In this document: positions 54,664-63,481 of the stretch, piece after piece
Numbering within the stretch: position 1 is the first letter of the stretch
How the letters are laid out: each line of letters begins with the position of its first letter
NCBI RefSeq assembly: GCF_020171985.1
Contig: NZ_JAIVAL010000002.1
Span: 124,001 to 188,000, forward strand
Origin: Halobacillus halophilus
Lineage (GTDB): Bacteria; Bacillota; Bacilli; Bacillales; Halobacillaceae
DNA length: 64,000 nucleotides
Reading direction: 5' to 3'
Translations under genes and position numbers: made by a program
The notes under the pieces: generated by a model
What the model saw: the letters and a program-made list of their open reading frames with translations, nothing else
The model's database searches: none
Told to the model about the DNA's origin: nothing

Positions 54664-56505
54664 TTAAATATCAGCGTTTTGCAGTTTCTTCTGCTTCGCC
54701 ATTTTTTCACGTTCGTTTTTGTTCAAGTATTTCTTACGAAGTCGTACGTTTTCAGGCGTTACTTCGCAATACTCATCGTCATCCAGATACTCAATCGCTT
54801 CTTCAAGCGTCATTTTACGAGTTTTCTTGATGGTATTTGTCGTATCTTTGTTAGCAGAACGCACGTTAGTTAAATGTTTTTCTTTAGTAATATTAACTGT
54901 AAGGTCGTTTTCACGGTTGTGCTCTCCCACAATCATTCCTTCATAAACTTCAGTACCCGGCTCTACGAAAATCGTTCCGCGGTCCTCAAGATTCATGATG
55001 CCGTAAGTGGAAGCTTTTCCTTTATCAAGGGAAACAAGCACACCTTCACGACGTCCGCCTACTTGACCTTTTGTTAATGGAGCATAGCCATCAAACGTAT
55101 GGTTCAAAATTCCGTATCCGCGCGTCTGAGTCATAAATTCAGTAGAATATCCGATCAAGCCGCGAGATGGTACAAGGAATTCAAGACGAACTTGACCATT
55201 ACCGTCGTTGACCATATCCTGCATTTCACCTTTACGGTAACCAATGGATTCCATGACACCGCCCTGATATTCTTCAGGTGTGTCAATTTGAACGCGTTCA
55301 ACCGGCTCACAAACCTGACCATCGATCTCTTTCAAGATAACTTTCGGCTTAGATAATTGAAGTTCAAAGCCTTCACGGCGCATGTTCTCTACCAGAATGG
55401 ACAGGTGAAGCTCACCACGGCCGGATACCGTAAAGGCATCTGGAGAATCCGTAGGCTCAACACGAAGACTGACGTCCGTCTCCAATTGAGTCAATAGACG
55501 CTCTTCAATCTGACGGGAAGTTACATATTTACCTTCACGTCCAGCAAATGGGCTGTTATTGACAAGGAACGTCATTTGCAGCGTCGGCTCATCAATACGA
55601 GGGATTTCCATCGCTTCCTGGTTATCAGGAGGGCAGACGGTTTCCCCTACGTTAATGTCCTCAAGTCCTGCAAGAGCAATAATATCTCCCGCTTTAGCTT
55701 CTTCGATTTCTATACGCTTAAGACCAATGAAACCAAAGAGTTTAGACACTCTGAAGTTTTTAACTGATCCATCCTTCTTCATAAGGGAAACCTGCTGTCC
55801 CACTTTGATACTGCCTCTGAACACGCGTCCGACACCAATACGTCCAAGATAATCGTTGTAATCCAAAAGCGTTACCTGGAACTGTAATGGCTCTTCTTTC
55901 GTATCTAAAGGAGCCGGGATGTTGTTCATGATCAATTTGAAAATCGGATCCATTGTATCGTTCTGTTCTTCCGGCTCATCACCTGAAGTACCGTTAAGAG
56001 CAGATGCATATACAACAGGGAATTCAAGCTGTTCGTCATCCGCACCAAGCTCAATGAACAGATCAAGGACTTCATCAATTACTTCACCGGGACGGGCATT
56101 CGGACGGTCAATTTTGTTCAATACAACTACGGGTGTTAACTTTTGTTCCAGTGCTTTTTTAAGCACGAAACGTGTCTGTGGCATACAGCCTTCATAAGCA
56201 TCAACCACTAGAAGTACGCCATCAACCATTTTCAGAATACGTTCAACTTCTCCACCAAAATCGGCGTGACCTGGTGTATCAAGAATGTTGATCCGTGCAT
56301 CATTATAGTTGATCGCGGTATTTTTCGCTAGAATTGTAATTCCGCGTTCTTTCTCTAAATCGTTTGAGTCCATTGCACGCTCGTCAACGTGCTCATTATC
56401 ACGGAATGTTCCGGAGTAATGAAGCATCTGGTCAACCAATGTGGTTTTCCCGTGGTCAACGTGAGCGATGATCGCTATATTGCGAATATCATTTCTGTGT
56501 TGCAT
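54664..56505 (-). CDS. typA: Ribosome-associated GTPase TypA/BipA
   Basis: Translational GTPase of 613 residues acting on the ribosome under stress and cold. G1 AHVDHGKTTLVDQ, G2 region ERGITILAKNT, G3 DTPGHADFGGEVER, G4 NKIDRPNARPGEV. EF-G-like domains III and V and the BipA C-terminal domain (TPLTKGQVGGRREGVLVS) follow. The start at 56505 has AGAGGTG upstream; three codons further is a weaker ATG. Confidence 0.96.
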   Translation of the reverse strand: MQHRNDIRNIAIIAHVDHGKTTLVDQMLHYSGTFRDNEHVDERAMDSNDLEKERGITILAKNTAINYNDARINILDTPGHADFGGEVERILKMVDGVLLVVDAYEGCMPQTRFVLKKALEQKLTPVVVLNKIDRPNARPGEVIDEVLDLFIELGADDEQLEFPVVYASALNGTSGDEPEEQNDTMDPIFKLIMNNIPAPLDTKEEPLQFQVTLLDYNDYLGRIGVGRVFRGSIKVGQQVSLMKKDGSVKNFRVSKLFGFIGLKRIEIEEAKAGDIIALAGLEDINVGETVCPPDNQEAMEIPRIDEPTLQMTFLVNNSPFAGREGKYVTSRQIEERLLTQLETDVSLRVEPTDSPDAFTVSGRGELHLSILVENMRREGFELQLSKPKVILKEIDGQVCEPVERVQIDTPEEYQGGVMESIGYRKGEMQDMVNDGNGQVRLEFLVPSRGLIGYSTEFMTQTRGYGILNHTFDGYAPLTKGQVGGRREGVLVSLDKGKASTYGIMNLEDRGTIFVEPGTEVYEGMIVGEHNRENDLTVNITKEKHLTNVRSANKDTTNTIKKTRKMTLEEAIEYLDDDEYCEVTPENVRLRKKYLNKNEREKMAKQKKLQNADI

Positions 56506-56743
56506 GAAGCACACACCTCTTTCGTTTCACTAATTATTCAACCCATCTATTATAACATAGTTATGCAGATGTCGATACCAGTCCACAATTCTTTACATAA
56601 TCATCATAATAACCATTTTACTTCTCTTATAAACTTAACAAAAATGAATGCATTGGGTAAAATAGCCATTGCGTGAAGAAGACCATCATGGGTACAATAA
56701 CGAGAATACCAAATGATATCAATTAATGAAGTTAGGTGTGTAT

Positions 56744-57673
56744 ATGAAAACAAAAAGAATTGGAGAATGGCTGGAGGTTACTATTCCAGAAAAATGGAAC
56801 GGATATACCATTGAACGGGTGATGAAAAAAGAATGGTTTGTTCCGAGAAAGCTGGTCCACGAATTCCGCTCCAACAAAGAATTGACTTTAAATAATGAAA
56901 CCGCGAATTGGAAAGACACAAAAGTACAGACAAATGACCTGTTAAGAATTCGAGTATTCAAGCCTCGCCAGCTTGAAGTCACTCCTGCGTATATGGACAT
57001 CGACGTCGTCTATGAAGATGATCACCTTCTGGTTGTTAATAAACCGGCTGGATTATTCACCCACCCTAACACACCGGACGACCATCATACGCTCGTTAAT
57101 GGAGTTGCTTTTTACTTTCAGATGAGCGGGATCGAAGCCACGCCGAAGTATGTTCACCGTCTGGACAAGGACACCTCGGGTGCAGTCCTTTTTGCCAAAC
57201 ACGACCTGGCCATCGCTATGCTTGGGAAAGAACTGCAGGATCGGAAGATTAAAAGGACATATATAGCGTGGGCTCATGGCCGGTTAAAGCCGAAAAAGGC
57301 TACAATTGATCAACCTATCGGCAAAGACCGGCACCACCCGGTAAGACGTCGCGTTTCTCCAAATGGCCAGCCGGCTGTTACGACTTATGAAGTGCTTGAA
57401 TATGATAAATCAAGAAAGGCTTCGCTGGTTACACTTAATCTCCAATCGGGGCGTACCCATCAAATTCGTGTGCATCTGAGTTATTTAGGCCACCCTCTTC
57501 TTGGCGACGAACTATACGGAGGAGATGAAAAGAACGGACTTTCTCAGGCACTTCATGCCGCGCGTCTTACATTTATCCACCCTTTTACACAGAAAGAAAT
57601 TCGTTGTCTGGCGATGCCTGCGGATGATTCTCCATTCTTTACAAATGAACACGTAGAAGCTTTGGAAACTTAG
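56744..57673 (+). CDS. RluA-family pseudouridine synthase
   Basis: 309 residues. The catalytic motif is YVHRLDKDTSGAVLFAK (Asp in HRLD). An S4-like N-terminal part (GYTIERVMKKEWFVPRKLVHEF) and GRTHQIRVHLSYLGHPLLGDELYGG complete the family. Modifies uridines in rRNA or tRNA; exact site unknown. Start 56744 chosen because AGGTG precedes it; an in-frame ATG at 56726 has no site. Confidence 0.93.
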   Translation: MKTKRIGEWLEVTIPEKWNGYTIERVMKKEWFVPRKLVHEFRSNKELTLNNETANWKDTKVQTNDLLRIRVFKPRQLEVTPAYMDIDVVYEDDHLLVVNKPAGLFTHPNTPDDHHTLVNGVAFYFQMSGIEATPKYVHRLDKDTSGAVLFAKHDLAIAMLGKELQDRKIKRTYIAWAHGRLKPKKATIDQPIGKDRHHPVRRRVSPNGQPAVTTYEVLEYDKSRKASLVTLNLQSGRTHQIRVHLSYLGHPLLGDELYGGDEKNGLSQALHAARLTFIHPFTQKEIRCLAMPADDSPFFTNEHVEALET

Positions 57674-57819
57674 TATTAATTGTCTGCTTTTTGTCATAGA
57701 TTTCGAGAACAAGGTGTGCTACTCTTGGCTTGTTAACCTTTTCATTAAAAGAGAAAATGAACTAATAGATATAGAATGATTCGACGTCGGGACGAAGGGT
57801 TAACTTAACATCACTGCAG

Positions 57820-57850
57820 AAAGCCGCTCTTAATTAAGAGCGGCTTTCCT
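57820..57850. terminator. Hairpin between convergent genes
   Basis: AAAGCCGCTCTTA pairs with TAAGAGCGGCTTT; modest T-run. Confidence 0.75.
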
Positions 57851-57896
57851 GGTTTGTTGAGGATTTCCCTCGCATATCTCAGCTTCTTCTGATTAA

Positions 57897-58376
57897 CTAC
57901 CTTTCAGTCAAGCGTAACCTCAAATATTCCTCTTCTGCTATACGTTTCAGATTTTCTGACCGGCGGGCAAGAAAGTCCGTCATATACTTTTTTAGAAACA
58001 ACCGATTAAAAGCTTTTCCAATAGGACCAAATGGAGATTCGAATTGTAGAATGTCCGTCATGAGCGTGCCTCCGTTCTGCTCTTTAAAGAGATGGACATG
58101 GATAAGGGATTGAAAAGCACCTTCTTCCATGCGGTCTACGAATTCAAAAGGCGGATTCATGGAAATGATACGAGCCGTCAAGGTCTGCCGTATCCCTAAA
58201 TGAACGGCTTCCCACGTCACCGTTTCTCCTTCATGTATTAATCCTTCCGTTACGCCAGCCACTGCCTTCTCTTTTGTATGGGGAACGGACTGAGGATGAA
58301 GGCTGATATTTCTAGCGATATCAAAACAAAACTCGATCGGCACGTCGATCCATATCGCAATTTTCACCACCGTCAT
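57897..58376 (-). CDS. SRPBCC (START-like) family protein
   Basis: 159 residues of the polyketide-cyclase/SRPBCC fold: IAIWIDVPIEFCFDIARNIS at the start, EGETVTWEAVHLG and the long C-terminal helix (FLKKYMTDFLARRSENLK). Binds small hydrophobic ligands. GGAGGGAG precedes ATG 58376; ten codons upstream is another ATG without a site. Ligand unknown. Confidence 0.85.
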   Translation of the reverse strand: MTVVKIAIWIDVPIEFCFDIARNISLHPQSVPHTKEKAVAGVTEGLIHEGETVTWEAVHLGIRQTLTARIISMNPPFEFVDRMEEGAFQSLIHVHLFKEQNGGTLMTDILQFESPFGPIGKAFNRLFLKKYMTDFLARRSENLKRIAEEEYLRLRLTER

Positions 58377-58441
58377 TCTACTCCCTCCTTTACCATATAT
58401 GTTCAACGTTGTTGTTAATTTTTATAAGCTAGTTCATCCAC

Positions 58442-59100
58442 AATAGGGCCGATTAGTTGAAGACTCAGTTTCGAGGTATCCAAGGTCCGTTACGTTATAA
58501 GGTCAGGGGGGTGGTGGGGAAATAACTCGTCTTGTTCTATCACCCAGACACTCGAGACATAAGCCGTTCATCAACGGACGGAAAGACCACCGTCCTTTTG
58601 ATGCTCGGCTTATGCTGGTCGTGTCTTGCGGGGTGATGCCACATTTGAACACTTTCCTATGGGGGAACGGTGAGCTTCCTCGTTCGTTTCACTCACTGCG
58701 GGATCTCACCTAGTTCCTTCTCCCATGGGAGTCTCGCTATTTCCCCACCAGCCCCACGTAATAAGGGAAACGGCCCCCTCGGGAAGAGAAGTTCTTGGCT
58801 TCCATCAACTGAGTGGAATGCTTATATACCAGGCGATTAAGCCCAATTATCTGCTTTTAAAGGCTTATCACCGCACCTCGTAATGCTGATACGTTTTTGA
58901 GTAATTTCGAGCCTCTCATTCGGCCAGGTCCGGAGGGGGACGATGTAGACTTCTGCGGGATGAACATGATCGGTGAGATCCCGCAGGGCTGTTAAGCCCG
59001 AGGAAGCTCAGCACATGCCCGCGAAAAGCGAAATCGTCCCCCGCAGGACCAAATTCTCACAAAAGTCTCGAAATCGAGTCTTCAAGTAATGGGAGCTTTT
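58442..59100 (+). repeat. Intergenic repeat family, copy 7 (with 122-bp insert)
   Basis: Left end AATAGGGCCGATTAGTTGAAG, then ACTCAGTTTCGAGG; right end CTCGAAATCGAGTCTTC and GGGAGCTTTT. Two inner hairpin modules; the first is interrupted at 58530-58651 by the same 122-bp block as copy 1, between CTCG and CTTTCC. Confidence 0.85.
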
Positions 59101-59175
59101 CTTTATGAGGCTGTGGGGTTTATTGAACATTCTGCTTCATGAACTTACGAACTGTTAGTGTGGATTCCTCTATCA

Positions 59176-59217
59176 AAGAAAGACCAGTGCGATTATCACA
59201 TTCCACTGGTCTTTCAA
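59176..59217 (-). terminator. Terminator of the pterin dehydratase gene
   Basis: AAAGACCAGTG/CACTGGTCTTT stem just after the stop. Confidence 0.82.
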
Positions 59218-59221
59218 ATCC

Positions 59222-59521
59222 TTACTTTATATGGCTGTATAGAATATCATATTTTTCTGCGCATGCCAGATCAAGCTCCGTGAGCCCTTTGGCATTCCAT
59301 GAAGTGAGCTTCATGGTAACCACTTTGTAATCGATACTGATAAAAGGATGGTGCTGAATGTCTTCTGAATATTCGGCGACGAGATTAACAAAACGGATGC
59401 CGGAAAGAAAGTCCTCAAAGCGGTAGCGTTTAACAATAAACTTGTTATCCGTCAATTTCCAGCCTTCTAGTTCTTCTACTCGCTGCTGCTTTTCAGCTTC
59501 AGGAATAAGCTTCTCTTCCAT
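59222..59521 (-). CDS. phhB: 4a-hydroxytetrahydrobiopterin dehydratase (PCD/DCoH family)
   Basis: 99 residues, usual length. The active-site pattern QHHPFISIDYKVVTMKLTSW with the His pair and the following TELDLACAEKYD is complete. Recycles carbinolamine pterin, normally with phenylalanine hydroxylase, but in many bacteria without hydroxylase it serves another, unclear pterin role. It starts 28 bp after pepF and is probably co-transcribed. CAGGAGGG precedes ATG 59521. Confidence 0.9.
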   Translation of the reverse strand: MEEKLIPEAEKQQRVEELEGWKLTDNKFIVKRYRFEDFLSGIRFVNLVAEYSEDIQHHPFISIDYKVVTMKLTSWNAKGLTELDLACAEKYDILYSHIK

Positions 59522-59549
59522 TTGAATCCCTCCTGGTTAATCGTACCTG

Positions 59550-61328
59550 TTATTTTGCGCTAAGCTCCATAAAATCATTTAGGTCTTTCATACAAAGATC
59601 CAGAGCCTGCTCCCAAAATTCAGGTTTCTCTAAGTCCACACCCAGGTGCTTAGCGGCTAGATCTTCTGTCGTCATACGACCCGTATCCTGCAACAGGGCA
59701 ATGTAGTCATTTTCAAAATTACTGTCCGAGTTTAGAGCTTTTGCGTAAATACCCATACTGAACAAGTAACCAAACGTATAAGGGAAATTATAGAATGGTA
59801 CATCTGTAATGTGGAAATGAAGTTTGGATGCCCAGAAAGTTGGGTCGTACTCGTCCAGCGCCTCTTCATAAGCTTCCTTCTGTGCCTCAACCATAAGTTC
59901 GTTTAGACGTTCAGCAGAAACCACTCCTTCTTTACGTTCTTCATAAAATCTGGTTTCAAACAAGAAACGAGCGTGGATGTTCATAAAGAAAGCAATACTT
60001 CTCTGAACTTTATCTTCAAGCAGCGTCATTTTTTCGGTGTCGTTGGCCGCATGCTTCACAGCTGCATCAGAAACAATCATCTCTGCAAATGTTGAAGCCG
60101 TCTCAGCCACGTTCATGGCATATCCCTGATTCAGGACAGGGAGATCATCCATGACGTGCTGATGATAAGCGTGTCCCAGCTCATGAGCCAGAGTAGCCAC
60201 ATTAGATGGTGTTCCGGAATAAGTCATAAAGATCCTTGTCTGTTCACTGTCGGGAAAGCTGGTACAAAAGCCTCCAGGTCTTTTGCCCGAACGATCTTCT
60301 GCTTCAATCCACTGTCTTTCAAAAGCCATTTCTGCAAAGTCTGCCATTTTCGGGCTGAACGAACGGAATTGCTGAGTAATAAACTCAGCCCCCTGTTGAA
60401 AACTCATCGTCTGTTCGGTTGAACCTACAGGGGCTTCTACGTCGTAAAAACTTAAACGCTCTATACCAAGCATATGTGCCTTTCTTTTTAAATAAGGAAG
60501 GTAATGCTTTTTGTATTTGGTGATCGTCTCCCACATCGCGTTCAAGGTTTTTTCACTCATTCGATTGTACTCAAGCGGTTCTTTCAGTACCCGCTCCCAG
60601 CCTCGATATTTATAGGTTTGTAGTCTGAAGCCTGACAGATGATTCAATGTTTCACTGAATAAATCCGTCTGTGCTTTCCAAGTGTTCTGCAGCTTATCAA
60701 AAACTTCCTTACGAACGGCGCGGTCGGGCGAGTCGAGCAAATTTGAGGCTTGGCCAACGGAAAGTGTCTTTCCTTTATGATTTATATCTAATTTCCCCAC
60801 AATGGCATCATACATTTGCCCCCAGGCATGATATCCATCAATACCCAGATCGTTAATTAGGGATTCTTGACGGAGTTCTAATTTATCCTTGGCAGCTCTT
60901 CTTCGTTCATCAAGGATAAAGTCCAACTGACGAAATGGAGCATTTTTCAACAACGATTTCCATACATCCTCGTCTGTTTGTACTAATCTCTGATCAAATT
61001 CGGTGAGTAGATTTTCAAACGCAGCGCTAAGTTCATTCTGTTTGGATTGCCAAGCTCCTGCTTTTTTATCATGTACATCTTGAGCATTCAGACAGCTGAT
61101 GAATGCCCCGATTTCTCCCAGCCGTTTTGTTACCAGCTGAATTTGCTCCACAACTTCGGAGAGTTCCTTTGTCTGGTCGGTATTTTTGGGCGAAGTGAAT
61201 GAGTGTACAAGACTCTCAAGCTTGCTGATTTCCTCTTCTGTTTTCAGCACATAATTGCGAAACTCTTCAGATTCACTGCCTCCTTCAAAAATCGTTTCTA
61301 AATTCCAGGTTTTTTGGAGAGTATTCAT
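59550..61328 (-). CDS. pepF: Oligoendopeptidase F
   Basis: Cytoplasmic zinc peptidase of family M3, 592 residues. The zinc motif is LAHELGHAYHQHV with the third ligand Glu in NVAETASTFAEMIV. The N-terminal helical lobe (1-200) matches PepF. AAAGGGGAACG precedes ATG 61328. Cleaves peptides of about 7-17 residues. Confidence 0.95.
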   Translation of the reverse strand: MNTLQKTWNLETIFEGGSESEEFRNYVLKTEEEISKLESLVHSFTSPKNTDQTKELSEVVEQIQLVTKRLGEIGAFISCLNAQDVHDKKAGAWQSKQNELSAAFENLLTEFDQRLVQTDEDVWKSLLKNAPFRQLDFILDERRRAAKDKLELRQESLINDLGIDGYHAWGQMYDAIVGKLDINHKGKTLSVGQASNLLDSPDRAVRKEVFDKLQNTWKAQTDLFSETLNHLSGFRLQTYKYRGWERVLKEPLEYNRMSEKTLNAMWETITKYKKHYLPYLKRKAHMLGIERLSFYDVEAPVGSTEQTMSFQQGAEFITQQFRSFSPKMADFAEMAFERQWIEAEDRSGKRPGGFCTSFPDSEQTRIFMTYSGTPSNVATLAHELGHAYHQHVMDDLPVLNQGYAMNVAETASTFAEMIVSDAAVKHAANDTEKMTLLEDKVQRSIAFFMNIHARFLFETRFYEERKEGVVSAERLNELMVEAQKEAYEEALDEYDPTFWASKLHFHITDVPFYNFPYTFGYLFSMGIYAKALNSDSNFENDYIALLQDTGRMTTEDLAAKHLGVDLEKPEFWEQALDLCMKDLNDFMELSAK

Positions 61329-61489
61329 AACGTTCCCCTTTCTTTTATGTAAACATTTTCACCTATCTTATTGTATCAGAATTTTCACACACAAGTTAAA
61401 ATAAGCGGTTCATAAAACGATAGATTGCTTTTTCAAGAATATTTTGGTATTTTCAATGAAACGATGTCTTAGCCAGAAAGGTCGATTTA

Positions 61490-61861
61490 ATGCGATACCG
61501 AAGAAATGAAACATTGCGATATACCTTTGAGGAGCCTCTCTCCGCTGGCTTTAAACTAATTAAGGTAGACAAGAAACCTGTCAATTCCTCCATGGGAGCA
61601 GGCAGTGTCATAGACATTAGTCCTGGAGGTATGAGACTAGCTTCAGATGTACATATCCCCACTAACAAAAACGTCCACTTGTTTGTCGCCACCTCGCTAG
61701 GCGGTCACGATCTTTCTTTTACAGCGGAAGTCATATGGATGAAACCGGCTCGCGGACAATATCATTACGGCCTAGATTTTATCGGTGATCATCAGGAAGA
61801 AGTGATTCAGGCTTTAAAGAAACACAATCAAATAAAAGATAAAAAACCTCCGAAGGATTAA
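61490..61861 (+). CDS. PilZ domain protein (putative c-di-GMP receptor)
   Basis: 123 residues, a single PilZ domain. The N-terminal RYRRNE supplies the RxxxR motif and VIDISPGGMRLAS the D/NxSxxG motif, so c-di-GMP binding is expected. No partner domain. GAAAGG precedes ATG 61490. Target process unknown. Confidence 0.87.
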   Translation: MRYRRNETLRYTFEEPLSAGFKLIKVDKKPVNSSMGAGSVIDISPGGMRLASDVHIPTNKNVHLFVATSLGGHDLSFTAEVIWMKPARGQYHYGLDFIGDHQEEVIQALKKHNQIKDKKPPKD

Positions 61862-61880
61862 ATTTCCTCTGGAGGTTTTT
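61842..61880. terminator. Bidirectional terminator
   Basis: AAAAACCTCC pairs with GGAGGTTTTT with inner AGGA/TCCT, between convergent PilZ and mtlD; overlaps the PilZ C-terminus. Confidence 0.9.
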
Positions 61881-61886
61881 TAGTAA

Positions 61887-63023
61887 TTATTTGGCTAAAT
61901 GATGGACCTGCGCTTCAACAGCTTTAACGAGTCTATGGTCTTTATCCAAATCAGCAATTTCCTGAAAGACTTTAATTCTTCCTTCTTCATCGATACGTTT
62001 CTGCAACTCAACAGCTTCCTGATCCTGCTCGTTCTCGTAGAATAAAGCAGCAGCTATAACCTCTGCAAGATGTATCGGGTCTTTTTGTACGTATTCCAGA
62101 TAAGAAACGGCCGGCTGTACCAGACGGTCATTTGGCCCGAGTTTTCGTATTGGCGCTCGTCCCACACGAGTAACTTCATCTGATAAGTCCGGGTTTTCGA
62201 AACGGCTGAGAATTGTTTCAATATATTCGTGGTGAACTTCCTCATCGAATTTATATTTTTCGATCAGAACCGCTCCTGATTCCTGAAGGGCCCCTCGTAT
62301 TTTCTCTTTAATAGCCGGATCGTCCATAACCTGCTTAATCGTCTGGTAGCCATGGAATTTCCCTAAATAAGCAGCCACAGCATGTCCCGTGTTTACCGTG
62401 AAAAGCTTGCGCTCGATGTAAGGAGTCAAATCATCCACATACGTAATTCCCTTGATTTCCGGCCGATTTCCTTGAATACCAGTCGTTTCTACTACCCATT
62501 CAAAATAAGGCTCTACTTTTACCGTTAATAGATCATCCTGGTGCTGGTCCGGCACAATCCGATCCACAGCTGAATTCGGAAAGCCGATATTCTCTCTGAT
62601 CCACTCTTTTTGGTCAGCACCTCTGTTTTCAAGAACATGTTCTTTCAGAATGTCACTGCCGCCTACCATATTCTCGCAGGCAATCACGTTGGCTTTATCT
62701 TTTTTCTGTAGAAGACCCTGGGCTAAGACAGGCGCAATCGCAGGCAGAATATTGGGCCCGACAGCTGTCGTAATAACCTCAGCTTCTTCGATTGCTTTCA
62801 TGACTGCCTGCTCATCGTTAATGCTGTTTAGCCCTGATACATTCGTGACTTCGATCGAACGATCCGTGCCGGCAAGGTCCACTTGATAGGTTCTTTTCTG
62901 GTTTAGTTCATCGATTAACTCACCATTTACATCTACAAAAATGGTTTCATACCCCGCTTGAGATAACAGTGCTCCAATAAAACCTCTGCCGATATTTCCC
63001 GCTCCAAAGTGAACAGCTTTCAT
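61887..63023 (-). CDS. mtlD: Mannitol-1-phosphate 5-dehydrogenase
   Basis: Oxidises mannitol 1-phosphate to fructose 6-phosphate with NAD; 378 residues, usual length. N-terminal KAVHFGAGNIGRGFIG, then CENMVGGSD, the catalytic lysine region in YIERKLFTVNTGHA and the C-terminal helical domain. Directly follows mtlF (2 bp), the classical mtl order. Confidence 0.97.
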   Translation of the reverse strand: MKAVHFGAGNIGRGFIGALLSQAGYETIFVDVNGELIDELNQKRTYQVDLAGTDRSIEVTNVSGLNSINDEQAVMKAIEEAEVITTAVGPNILPAIAPVLAQGLLQKKDKANVIACENMVGGSDILKEHVLENRGADQKEWIRENIGFPNSAVDRIVPDQHQDDLLTVKVEPYFEWVVETTGIQGNRPEIKGITYVDDLTPYIERKLFTVNTGHAVAAYLGKFHGYQTIKQVMDDPAIKEKIRGALQESGAVLIEKYKFDEEVHHEYIETILSRFENPDLSDEVTRVGRAPIRKLGPNDRLVQPAVSYLEYVQKDPIHLAEVIAAALFYENEQDQEAVELQKRIDEEGRIKVFQEIADLDKDHRLVKAVEAQVHHLAK

Positions 63024-63025
63024 GA

Positions 63026-63463
63026 TTAATTCACCTCATTAAAGATGCTGATAATTTCTTCTTTCGATTGGGCATTGAGAATGGTATCGATGTTCTCTTC
63101 TTCTGAACACACAATAGCAATTTGGGAAAGAATCTGCAGATGCTCGTCTCCTTTTCCAGCAATTCCAATAAGCAATTTCACGATATTACCATCACCAAAA
63201 TCAACACCATCTGGAACGGTAACGACAGCAAGTCCTGTTTCTTTCACTGATTTCTTTGCATCTTCCGTACCATGAGGGATGGCTACGTAGTTTCCCATAA
63301 AGGTAGAAGTCACTTCTTCTCTTTCCATCATTTTATCAATATATGCTTCTTCTACATACCCACCATCATGTAGCAAACCTCCTACATAGCGGATCGCTTC
63401 TTCTTTAGAGCTGAACTGTGCATTCAATTCGATCGTGTTGGACGTTAAAATATTATCAGACAT
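63026..63463 (-). CDS. mtlF: Mannitol-specific PTS enzyme IIA component
   Basis: 145 residues, single EIIA(Mtl/Fru) domain. The phosphorylated histidine is in VAIPHGTEDAKKSV. Receives phosphate from HPr and passes it to the IIB/IIC permease encoded upstream of this window. Start 63463 is better spaced to GAGGAG than 63469. Sits between mtlR and mtlD. Confidence 0.95.
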   Translation of the reverse strand: MSDNILTSNTIELNAQFSSKEEAIRYVGGLLHDGGYVEEAYIDKMMEREEVTSTFMGNYVAIPHGTEDAKKSVKETGLAVVTVPDGVDFGDGNIVKLLIGIAGKGDEHLQILSQIAIVCSEEENIDTILNAQSKEEIISIFNEVN

Positions 63464-63481
63464 TTTCATTCTCCTCTGTAA

